64,000 nt of DNA from JARFVT01 sp036677425 (GTDB taxonomy: Bacteria > Pseudomonadota > Alphaproteobacteria > UBA8366 > Aestuariispiraceae), in contig JARFVT010000013.1 of NCBI GenBank assembly GCA_036677425.1, forward strand, positions 1-64,000, given 5' to 3'. Position 1 is the stretch's first letter. The number at the start of each line of letters is the position of its first letter. This document shows positions 51,332 through 60,086 of this stretch, piece after piece. Both the position numbers and the translations under genes were made by a program. A model generated the notes under the pieces. That model did not search any database, was not told where the DNA came from, and was given only the letters and a program-made list of their open reading frames with translations.

Positions 51332-54076
51332 TTGTTTTTATCATCTGACAAAAAACCCTTATTTCAAGCTATATTTTCCACTAAATTTAATAAATCTGAT
51401 AAATTAGCTTTAGTTAAATATGAACAGCGGGGGCTTATTCCTCTGCTGTTATTATCATTTACTGGCTGTGTTAGTAGCGATGGATTAGCTATAACCAGCC
51501 CCACCAGTCCAACTGCTACGCTCCCCAGCAGCCCAACGCCCCCAACAAATATCCCAGCAATAACGCCCCCCAGCAACCCAACTACCCCCGTTGCGCCTGT
51601 AAATGCACATCGGGTTATCGATGGGGCAATTTCGGGCGCCACCGTTTGGCGTGATGCCAATTCCAATGGTATTCATGATGCGCAGGAAAAAAGCGTTCTA
51701 ACTGCCAGCGATGGTTCATTTAACCCTAGCAGTCTTGGCGATTCTGGAAGCTATACGTCCAAAGGCGGGACTGATGTTGTAACTGGTAAAAAATTTAGCT
51801 CTATTACAATGTCAACCCCTGAGGGGAGTAAAATAATTTCCCCCATATCAACAATGATTAATAAATATATTGCCAAAAATGGCGGTGATGCTGCGACTGC
51901 CGCTAATATTATCAAGGGTAAGCTTGGCATTAATAGTAACATTGATATATTAAATTACGACCCGACCGTTGCAAGTAATAGTGTTGTCGCCAATAATATT
52001 ATCGCAATTGGGCAGAAAATTATTATGGCGATTGATATGTTAATGGATTTAGGGGGGATGGATTTTACAACCGCCCTTGATAAAATCTATGATAAAATCA
52101 TTACGAATAAGGATTTAGCGAATGCCGACACATTAAAAAGCTTGTTAGTTAATTCTGGGAATAGCGCGATTTCTGATCAACATGCAGATGTTCTTGGCAT
52201 GATAATAGCCAAGAAAATGACAAAAATGATCGATGCGGTTAAAAGTGATGGTTATAAATCAACCAAAGCAACCGAGGCATTTAAAGATATTGATGGATTT
52301 AACGGTAAAGATGGTAATGGTAATATTACCGCACATAATGCCAGTAAACTTGTTAATGGTGATATGATTGAAAATATTAATATAAGCCTTGCCCAATTGG
52401 TTGATGGGGCAAAGGTTGAAGCCAATTTTAATAGTTTGGTCAATATGGGAATAACATCGTTTAAAATCACAATTGGCTCGTTAAATTTAACGGTTGATCA
52501 AGCAGCAAAGGTTTCTGCCACTGGTAATGTGGTGATAAAAGATAATATTGCCAATATTAACTCATCTTCTGGGCTTGCAGTGGTGAATTCATCTGGTGTT
52601 AAAAAAATAGAGGTCACTGACAAGATAACTATTGCTGAATTAACCACGCTTAAAGCAATAACAGGCATAGTAAACGTTAAATATGCACAAGTTAGCGATA
52701 ATATTGCCAATATAAATGGTGGTAAAAGCCATATAACAGGCGATGTTAATGTAAATATCACTGATAATGTAAGTTTGACGCAATTGGGAACTATTGCTGG
52801 TTTGACTACTGGTATAGTTAGCGCGGTTGAGATAAATGGGACCGCAGCGGAATTATCCGCGAATGTTGCTGGCTATGTTAAAGATGATATTAAGGTAAAT
52901 ATAACTGATAATGTAAGTTTAACACAATTGAAAACCATCGATGGCTTGACCAGCGGTATTATTTCCTATGATGAAATAACGGGAGCTGTGGCTAAATTAG
53001 TGATAAATGCAGACGGATATGTTAAGCCTGGGGTAATAGTTAACATATCTGGTGATGCTAGTTTGGCACAATTATTACAAATTTCTAATGCGGCAAGCAC
53101 AAAGATTGATAGCGGTAATATAAAATTAACAGGGACAATATCTGATGTTGCCGTGAATTTTATAGCTGTGATGGCTGAGCCTGGTTTTATTAAATTTACC
53201 CATAATATTACTATTACTGATAATATTGATTCTGCCAATTTACAATCAATCGAAAATGTGATGCAGTCTGGAAAGCTGATAGATGCCAATATGATATCTA
53301 TAAATGATAATAATATAGTAGACCTTCAAGCCTCAACCATTAATGGTGCTGTCTTTACGCTGACAGGTACGCAGGAGGGAAAGCTATCTATTAATAACCA
53401 TTCAAGGAGTGGCGATTTTATAATTAATGGCACCAAAAATGACGATGTTATCATGCTTGGTGTTGGTAATGATATAATTAATTCTGGGGCAGGCAATGAT
53501 GTGGTCGGTGGTGGCGGCGGTGCGGATATAATTGATGTTGGCATTGGTCGTGATAAGGTGGTTATTGCCACTGATACTTTTGGTGCAGCATATGATGGTA
53601 GCGATATCGCTGCCTTAGCAGCATCGGGCGATATTATAAAAGGATTACTAAACAGCGATGGCACGGGTGATGTGATTGATTTAACATCCGCATCGGCAAC
53701 TGCAACTTTACGGGTTGCAGATGCGGCGGATTTAACTGCATTAGGCGCGATTACAACGGGTATGCTTACAAATGGTTTTTTACATCATAATGGCGCATTA
53801 AGCGTCGATTGGTTAGATAGTAATGGTAAGGTTAATCTTGCGGCGATAACAGAAGCACTTAATATAATTCAAAATAATGACACGATGCAGGCTAATCTGG
53901 CAATTAAGGGTTTTATTGCCATTCATGATGCGGGGATTGATGGTGTCGCTGATATGGGCTTTTTCTATATTAAGCACGCAGATGGCAATAATAAAGAAAT
54001 TCAAGCTGGTGAAATTCAATTCATTGCTGTGTTAGAGGATTTTGGTACAATAATAAGCAACGGTTTTATTGCCTAA
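51332..54076 (+). CDS. Second RTX surface protein, paralogue of the 1688-aa protein
   Basis: 914 aa from TTG at 51332, supported by GGAG 8-9 bp upstream and by likeness of the first residues (MFLSSDKK versus MDSLSDKK) to the paralogue. Residues 34-46 (GLIPLLLLSFTGC) are a lipobox-like segment ending in the sole cysteine, C46; a Ser/Thr/Pro-rich linker (51-92) follows. Then VIDGAISGATVWRDANSNGI, the same EF-hand-like element as the paralogue, VTD/NITDN-type repeats (~400-680), a short RTX block (GVGNDIINSGAGNDVVGGGG) and the C-terminal QFIAVLEDFGTIISNGFIA. Probably exported by the T1SS encoded next. The C-rich linker differs in base composition from its neighbours. Confidence 0.82.
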   Translation: MFLSSDKKPLFQAIFSTKFNKSDKLALVKYEQRGLIPLLLLSFTGCVSSDGLAITSPTSPTATLPSSPTPPTNIPAITPPSNPTTPVAPVNAHRVIDGAISGATVWRDANSNGIHDAQEKSVLTASDGSFNPSSLGDSGSYTSKGGTDVVTGKKFSSITMSTPEGSKIISPISTMINKYIAKNGGDAATAANIIKGKLGINSNIDILNYDPTVASNSVVANNIIAIGQKIIMAIDMLMDLGGMDFTTALDKIYDKIITNKDLANADTLKSLLVNSGNSAISDQHADVLGMIIAKKMTKMIDAVKSDGYKSTKATEAFKDIDGFNGKDGNGNITAHNASKLVNGDMIENINISLAQLVDGAKVEANFNSLVNMGITSFKITIGSLNLTVDQAAKVSATGNVVIKDNIANINSSSGLAVVNSSGVKKIEVTDKITIAELTTLKAITGIVNVKYAQVSDNIANINGGKSHITGDVNVNITDNVSLTQLGTIAGLTTGIVSAVEINGTAAELSANVAGYVKDDIKVNITDNVSLTQLKTIDGLTSGIISYDEITGAVAKLVINADGYVKPGVIVNISGDASLAQLLQISNAASTKIDSGNIKLTGTISDVAVNFIAVMAEPGFIKFTHNITITDNIDSANLQSIENVMQSGKLIDANMISINDNNIVDLQASTINGAVFTLTGTQEGKLSINNHSRSGDFIINGTKNDDVIMLGVGNDIINSGAGNDVVGGGGGADIIDVGIGRDKVVIATDTFGAAYDGSDIAALAASGDIIKGLLNSDGTGDVIDLTSASATATLRVADAADLTALGAITTGMLTNGFLHHNGALSVDWLDSNGKVNLAAITEALNIIQNNDTMQANLAIKGFIAIHDAGIDGVADMGFFYIKHADGNNKEIQAGEIQFIAVLEDFGTIISNGFIA

Positions 54077-54077
54077 T

Positions 54078-54098
54078 TAATAAAATAATATTTTATTA
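54078..54098 (+). terminator. Weak AT-only hairpin after the 914-aa protein gene
   Basis: TAATAAAAT-AAT-ATTTTATTA directly after the stop codon. Without GC pairs it is at best a weak terminator. Confidence 0.3.
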
Positions 54099-54104
54099 CG
54101 GCAT

Positions 54105-54245
54105 TATGTCTCGCTTCGTATGCTCGCTCGCGCATTTAGAATAAATACTCGCTACATATACAAACCATAGCGTATATAGTTCTAGCAAACCCCGAGCAAC
54201 GAAGTTGAGACGACATATTTTACGTAGAATATAAAAACTAAACAA
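54105..54245. repeat. Dispersed intergenic repeat, copy B (inverted relative to copy A)
   Basis: TAGCAAA-CC-CCGAGCAACGAAGTTG (about 54184-54209) is the reverse complement, with few changes, of the core of copy A; flanking blocks also match. Copies A and B thus bracket the 914-aa gene as an inverted pair. The gap 54077-54419 has no gene. Confidence 0.65.
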
Positions 54246-54419
54246 ACCCCAAATGGATTAGCCTTGATAGTATATTGTATATAAAATACCGCTTATGTGT
54301 TATATAAAAATAATCTTTGTATTCGACTTAAAGATTTGCTAAGTAAAGCCTAATATTGCTATTGATTATTAATATGTTTTAATCAGTGGTTTGATGACAT
54401 TATCATGGTAGGATCTTTT

Positions 54420-55862
54420 ATGAGATATATAAATATTATTGGCATTTTATGCTTTTTAATTGCTGGGCTTAATATGGTCAGCGCACAGGAAAATAATAAT
54501 AACTTTAGTCGTTTGTCACAAAAAAATATAATAACTATTCTACCAACCGATGCTGTGGAAATCGAACGTCGTTTAGTTAAATTTATTGAGAATGTATCAC
54601 AAGCAGTCAATCAAAACCCATTATTAACATCGGTGAAAAGCGCTAATGCCGTTGATAATGATGCGGTTAATATTGCCAAATCCGCATTATATCCACGGGT
54701 TAGTATGTTCGTGCGCGGTGGTACAGAATTTAAAAAACCAACGGGCATTTATTCATCTGATAGTATTGGTCGTACAGATTTGGTCTTAAGTGCAAAACAA
54801 TTGGTATATGATTTTGGCGCGACCAATGATAATATTGCCGCAGCCAGATTCACTGAAAAATCTAGCCGCTTTAGCGGTATTAGCACGGTTAAACAATTAA
54901 CCCTTAGGGCGGTTAATGCCTATTTAGCTGTTACAACATTGCGCGATAAGGTCAAATTATCCAAAGCAAATTATAGTCGCCATGAAACCATTATCGACAT
55001 GGTTATTGACCGTATCGAAGGTAAAATTGCATCTGTTTCTGACTTGGATCAAGCATTAAGCAGATTAGCCATAGCCGAAGCGCAATTAGCTAATTTTATT
55101 GGAGAATTAGGTCGGGCGGAGGCCAGCTTCAAAGAAATATATAATAAGGCTGCTGGTGATATTTTATTCCCCGTTATTGATATTAAATTACCAGCTAATG
55201 CCCAAAATATAGTGGATATTGCGATTAATAATCATCCGAAGGTCAAGGCCATTAATATGTTGGTAGAGGCAGCAAGGCACGGCGAATCATCAGCAGAAAA
55301 TAGCAATTTACCTAAATTTATGCTTGAATTGGATTTAACTAAATATGATATTTTACCAACCTATGATAAAAAACATACTAGAGGTAAAAATGAACCTTAT
55401 GGCGCAGTGGTCAATTTAAATATTATTTATGATATATTTGATGGTGGTGCTGGTGTCGCACGGATTAGTAGTGCCACCCATAAGCTTGCCAAAATAATTA
55501 GTGAACGTGATATGGCAAGATTAGAGGCAGGCAAATCCATTGGCTATAGCTATGCCAATGCCAATGCGGCTAAACTGACACTAAATGCGTTGCAATTAGC
55601 CTTAGAATCAAGCAAGAATACAGTTAATGCTAATATAGAAAAATATAAAATTGGCAGCCTTGGTATCATGGATTTATTAGATGGACAGGCTAACCATTAT
55701 AAGGCCGCCGTTGGGTTCTATGGCGGGCGGGTTGATGTTGTTAATTCACAATTTGATGTTTTATTGAATATGGGCGGTTTACTTGAATATTTTAATGTAA
55801 ATATGGCAAATGATGATATTGGAATTGATAATATATCAATGAATAATAAGGCGATTAATTAA
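54420..55862 (+). CDS. TolC-family outer-membrane protein of type I secretion
   Basis: 480 aa from ATG at 54420, preceded by TAGGA 6 bp upstream; an in-frame ATG at 54405 is less likely. Signal peptide YINIIGILCFLIAGLNMVSA, then two OEP repeats rich in helices (NPLLTSVKSANAVDND; NHPKVKAINMLVEAARHGES) and the β-barrel segments. It forms the outer channel for the ABC exporter and HlyD adaptor. The next gene starts 1 bp after the stop. Confidence 0.92.
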   Translation: MRYINIIGILCFLIAGLNMVSAQENNNNFSRLSQKNIITILPTDAVEIERRLVKFIENVSQAVNQNPLLTSVKSANAVDNDAVNIAKSALYPRVSMFVRGGTEFKKPTGIYSSDSIGRTDLVLSAKQLVYDFGATNDNIAAARFTEKSSRFSGISTVKQLTLRAVNAYLAVTTLRDKVKLSKANYSRHETIIDMVIDRIEGKIASVSDLDQALSRLAIAEAQLANFIGELGRAEASFKEIYNKAAGDILFPVIDIKLPANAQNIVDIAINNHPKVKAINMLVEAARHGESSAENSNLPKFMLELDLTKYDILPTYDKKHTRGKNEPYGAVVNLNIIYDIFDGGAGVARISSATHKLAKIISERDMARLEAGKSIGYSYANANAAKLTLNALQLALESSKNTVNANIEKYKIGSLGIMDLLDGQANHYKAAVGFYGGRVDVVNSQFDVLLNMGGLLEYFNVNMANDDIGIDNISMNNKAIN

Positions 55863-55863
55863 G

Positions 55864-58197
55864 ATGGAAGATAAAATCGAGGCAAATAAGCCATCAGGTA
55901 AAGATAGCATCACCAATGATGATAACTCCACCAGTAAAGAAGAATATACGCTGAAAGCCGAAGATGGCATCAATGATATCGATATCGATGCAAATATTAA
56001 TGATGCTGAAATCTTAGATGAAGAAAGCATCGAATTTGATGCAGAAATATCAAGCTCTATCGAAAGCTGCTTATTATATGTATCCAGGTTTTTTGATTTG
56101 CATATATCAAAAGAAGCCGTGCTAAATGGGCTTGTTGGTGAAAAAGATGGTTTGAGCCTTGGGCAGTTTTCGCAAGCGGCGGAACGCGCAGGCATTGCCA
56201 GTAAGTTCTTATCGATAAAATTAGAAGATATAAACGCAACTGATCTGCCGATGATGGCAATTTTAACCAGTGGTCATGCGGTGATAATAACCGATATGGT
56301 TGGCGAAAATGATTTTGCCATTTATAATCCTGATTTTGGTGAAAAAGAAATAAAAATTAATTGTGACAGCTTTGTCGATCATTTTTCGGGCGAAGTTGTA
56401 TTATTGCGGCCAATCATGTTGGTTTCGGATGCTACAAGCGATCTTAACCTATCGGATATGCGCCATTGGTTCTGGACACCATTTCGTGATAATAAATCCA
56501 CATATATAAATGTGGCAATTGCCGCTGCAATGACTAATATTTTTGGTTTGGCAACATCATTATTCATCATGGTGGTTTATGATCGCGTTGTGCCTAATAA
56601 TGCCACTGAATCCTTGGTTGCCTTAACAATTGGTATTGGTATTGTTATTGGTTTTGATTTTGTCATTAAAACACTGCGTGCCACATTCATTGATAATGCG
56701 GGCAGGCGTGCCGATATGGCTATGGGGCAACGTATTTTCAATCAAATATTAGACATGCGAATGGAAGCGAGAAAAGGATCAACTGGTTCAATTGCTAATA
56801 TGCTGCGTGAATTCGAAGTATTACGCGATTTTATTACATCGGCATCATTGGTGGCGGTGGTTGATTTACCATTCATTATTATGTTTATTTTCGTGATTAA
56901 TTTTCTCGCAGGGCCATTGGCACTCGTGCCAGCAATTGTCGTGCCTGTGGTAATTTTTGTTGGTTTGGTCATTCAACCTATTTTGGCCAATATTGCTGAA
57001 AAGTCTTTTAATCAGGCGCAACAAAAGCAAAGCGTTATAGTAGAAACATTATACGGGCTTGAGACTATTAAATCCATTGGTGCAGCCCCGATGATGCGTA
57101 AAAGATGGCAAGATTCGGTCGCAGCAAGTGCCGAAGATGGCAAAAAAAGCCGCCGAATTACGCAATTTGCAACTAATTTCACTGGTATGGCGCAACAGGT
57201 AACACAGGTTTTAATTGTATTTTATGGTGTGTTTTTGATTGCCGAAGGCACGATCACTATGGGTGCAATGATCGCATCAGTTATTTTGGTTGGGCGCGTA
57301 GTTGGCCCATTGGCGCAATTAGCACAAACCATGACACGGATAAATCAATCGCGTATGGCATACCGCGCAATTAATAAATTCATGACGGCAAAAAGTGAAC
57401 GTCCAGCAGGTAGAAGATTTATTTCACGGCCTAATCTTAATGGTCAAATTGAATTTAAAAATGTCAGTTTTAGCTATCCTGATCAAGTGGGTAATGCACT
57501 TGAAGGAACTTCATTTTCAATAAGGCAAGGCGAAAAAGTTGCAATTTTAGGGCGTATTGGTTCTGGTAAAAGTACCATTGCCAAATTATTATTAGGGCTA
57601 TATCAACCAACCGATGGTGGCATATTTGTTGATGGCACCGATATCAGGCAAATTGATCCTGCCGATTTGCGGCGCAATATTGGCTATACCCAACAAGATG
57701 TATTTTTATTCAGTGGCTCTGTTCGACAAAATATTGCCATTGGCGGCATTCGTCCAACCGATGAGCAAGTAACCGACGCATCGGTTATTGCAGGGGTGCA
57801 TGATTTTATTAGCCAGCATCCAAATGGTTATGATCTGATGTTAAAAGAACGCGGGGAAGGGTTGTCGGGTGGACAAAAACAAGCCATTGCCATTGCAAGA
57901 TCATTGGTAAGTGCCGCCCCTGTTTTAGTGATGGATGAACCGACAAGCAGCATGGATAATAATACGGAAAGCGCGTTATTAGAACGGTTGAAAAATCATT
58001 CTCAAGATAAAACCCTTGTGGTTATCACGCATCGCACATCATTATTGGCATTGGTAGATCGTATTTTGGTCTTGGATAATGGACGCATTGTTGTCGATTG
58101 CAGCAAAGAAGACTTTTATCAATCGCAAAAAGATGCTGCATTGAAGCTTAATAATGAAAAAGCTGCGGAAATTGCCGCAACAAAATCACCAACTTGA
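55864..58197 (+). CDS. Type I secretion ABC transporter, LssB/LapB type
   Basis: 777 aa. An acidic N-terminal tail (1-55), then a C39-peptidase-like domain (~60-180) with SIESCLLYVSRFFD, SGHAVIITDM and YNPDFGE; Cys, His and Asp are present but the oxyanion-hole Gln is not evident, so it is probably a substrate-binding C39-like domain. Membrane part ~200-460 with six segments. ATPase: Walker A GRIGSGKST, signature LSGGQKQAIAIARSL, Walker B VLVMDEPTSSMD. It exports RTX proteins directly to the outside with its TolC and HlyD partners. Confidence 0.93.
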   Translation: MEDKIEANKPSGKDSITNDDNSTSKEEYTLKAEDGINDIDIDANINDAEILDEESIEFDAEISSSIESCLLYVSRFFDLHISKEAVLNGLVGEKDGLSLGQFSQAAERAGIASKFLSIKLEDINATDLPMMAILTSGHAVIITDMVGENDFAIYNPDFGEKEIKINCDSFVDHFSGEVVLLRPIMLVSDATSDLNLSDMRHWFWTPFRDNKSTYINVAIAAAMTNIFGLATSLFIMVVYDRVVPNNATESLVALTIGIGIVIGFDFVIKTLRATFIDNAGRRADMAMGQRIFNQILDMRMEARKGSTGSIANMLREFEVLRDFITSASLVAVVDLPFIIMFIFVINFLAGPLALVPAIVVPVVIFVGLVIQPILANIAEKSFNQAQQKQSVIVETLYGLETIKSIGAAPMMRKRWQDSVAASAEDGKKSRRITQFATNFTGMAQQVTQVLIVFYGVFLIAEGTITMGAMIASVILVGRVVGPLAQLAQTMTRINQSRMAYRAINKFMTAKSERPAGRRFISRPNLNGQIEFKNVSFSYPDQVGNALEGTSFSIRQGEKVAILGRIGSGKSTIAKLLLGLYQPTDGGIFVDGTDIRQIDPADLRRNIGYTQQDVFLFSGSVRQNIAIGGIRPTDEQVTDASVIAGVHDFISQHPNGYDLMLKERGEGLSGGQKQAIAIARSLVSAAPVLVMDEPTSSMDNNTESALLERLKNHSQDKTLVVITHRTSLLALVDRILVLDNGRIVVDCSKEDFYQSQKDAALKLNNEKAAEIAATKSPT

Positions 58198-58222
58198 TTT
58201 ATAATTAGAAATGATTTGATCT

Positions 58223-59560
58223 ATGGATAAAATAAAAAAACTAGCCTTTAAACGCACCAATGCGGGGCATTCAAAAAGCCATTTAATTGGCACGACAGCT
58301 ATTGGGTCCGAGGCTAAATCAAATATTTTGATGTATCTAATCGTTAGCTTTTTTATTATTTGCATCATTTGGGCATCATTGGCAAAATTAGACAAGGTAA
58401 CAAGGGGTACTGGGCGGGTTGTGCCATCGCAACAAATGCAAATCATCCAGAATCTTGAGGGCGGTATTATTAAAAAAATCCTTGTGCGCGAGGGCCAGGT
58501 TGTCGAAGCAGGGACAATATTGCTTATATTGGATAAAACCACGCTAAAAGGCCAATTTAATCAAGGGCATCAACAAGAATTGGCATTGCGGGCAAAGATC
58601 ACTAGATTAACCGCCGAAGTTAATTATCAAGAATTAAAATTTGACGCTGATTTGATGGAGGAAGCGCCAAATTTAGTAGCGGCTGAGCGGCAATTATTTC
58701 ATGGACGTAAAAAAGAATTTCTATCACAAAATAAATTATTGCAATCACAAATAAGACAAAAACAGCAAGAATTACTAGAAAATCGCGTTAATTTAAAAAC
58801 TGCAAAAAATGGCATTACTTTAGTCGAAAGTGAAATTAATATATTACTCCCACTGGTTAAAAATGGTTTAGAACCTGAAATTAACTTGTTAAAGCTTAAA
58901 CGCAGCATGGCATCATTACAAGGCAGTAGGCAAACAGCAGAACATGCAATTTTAGGTAAAAAAGAAGCAATCCAAGAGGCAAGAGACAGGGTTGCGGCAA
59001 CAAAGGAAAAACATAGATCAGATGCCTTAACAGAATTAAGCCTTGTTACTAATGATATGTCTGAATTGCAACAAACTTTACCCATATTAAGAGATAGGGT
59101 TAGCCGAACAAAATTAGTATCGCCAGTACGCGGTATTGTTAATAGGATATTGATAAATACTGAAGGCGGTGTTGCAAGACCGGGCCAACCATTAGTGGAG
59201 ATTGTGCCGCTTGATGATACGTTGATTGTTGAGGCCAATATTAACCCTAAAGATATTGCATTCTTACATGTAGGGCAGAAAGCTAAAATTAAAATTACCG
59301 CTTATGATTTTGCTAAATATGGCGGGCTTGACGGCAAATTAATAACAATCAGTGCCGATGTGGTGCAGATATCAGATACGGAAACCGCTTATGCGGTGCA
59401 GGCAATCACCAACAGCAGCTCTATCAAATATGGTGATCAACGGTTAGAAATTATGCCAGGTATGGTGGTTGAGTTGGATATTTTAACTGGCAAACAATCA
59501 ATCATGGAATATATTCTTGCGCCATTATCCAAGGTTGGCGAGCGAGCATTTAGGGAATAA
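58223..59560 (+). CDS. HlyD-family membrane-fusion adaptor of type I secretion
   Basis: 445 aa. One transmembrane helix (ILMYLIVSFFIICIIWASLA, ~36-55), a lipoyl half-motif (QIIQNLEGGIIKKILVREGQ), a long coiled coil (~100-300) and the HlyD_3 β-barrel (LVSPVRGIVNRILINTEGGV). The C-terminus YILAPLSKVGERAFRE is typical for T1SS adaptors. 25 bp after the ABC gene. Confidence 0.94.
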   Translation: MDKIKKLAFKRTNAGHSKSHLIGTTAIGSEAKSNILMYLIVSFFIICIIWASLAKLDKVTRGTGRVVPSQQMQIIQNLEGGIIKKILVREGQVVEAGTILLILDKTTLKGQFNQGHQQELALRAKITRLTAEVNYQELKFDADLMEEAPNLVAAERQLFHGRKKEFLSQNKLLQSQIRQKQQELLENRVNLKTAKNGITLVESEINILLPLVKNGLEPEINLLKLKRSMASLQGSRQTAEHAILGKKEAIQEARDRVAATKEKHRSDALTELSLVTNDMSELQQTLPILRDRVSRTKLVSPVRGIVNRILINTEGGVARPGQPLVEIVPLDDTLIVEANINPKDIAFLHVGQKAKIKITAYDFAKYGGLDGKLITISADVVQISDTETAYAVQAITNSSSIKYGDQRLEIMPGMVVELDILTGKQSIMEYILAPLSKVGERAFRE

Positions 59561-59609
59561 TTATCCTATAGTTTAAATAATATAGATTTAAGTTTAATTA
59601 TATTATGTT

Positions 59610-60086
59610 TCAATCTTTAACAAATGGATTATTGCCGGCATTTAGCCAACTGGTAACATATTCTTCTAAATCACCGGCCTCTTCTTCGCTAATGGCATTT
59701 TTTCTCACTGAAATACCCGCCTCGTGAATTGAATTAATATTGCCAGATATCAATGGATGCCAGTTTTCTAGCGGCAATCCATTGGCAAGGCGTTTATAGG
59801 CGCAGCTTTCAGGTAACCAAGGTAAATTTGCCGCAGTATCGGGGGTTAATGCGACGCAATCTGGGACTTTATCTTGACGGTTGTTATAATCGCTACAACG
59901 ACAGCTTTTAATATCCAATAGCTTGCAAGCAACATTGGTAAAGGCTATTTCGCCGCTATCTATATCTTCAATTTTATTCAGGCAACATTGACCGCAACCA
60001 TCGCATAGGCTTTCCCATTCCTGCACCGTCATTTGGTTCAATTTTTTAACTTGCCAAAATGGCCTGTTGGTATTTTTATTAATCAT
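59610..60086 (-). CDS. YcgN-family cysteine-cluster protein
   Basis: 158 aa. SLCDGCGQCCLNKIEDIDSG with further cysteines (FTNVACKLLDIKSCRCSDY, PDCVALTPD, ESCAYKRL) matches the UPF0260/YcgN family, which probably binds a metal or Fe-S cluster. Function unknown. Its start overlaps the end of cobB by 8 bp, hinting at co-transcription with the B12 genes. Confidence 0.9.
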   Translation of the reverse strand: MINKNTNRPFWQVKKLNQMTVQEWESLCDGCGQCCLNKIEDIDSGEIAFTNVACKLLDIKSCRCSDYNNRQDKVPDCVALTPDTAANLPWLPESCAYKRLANGLPLENWHPLISGNINSIHEAGISVRKNAISEEEAGDLEEYVTSWLNAGNNPFVKD

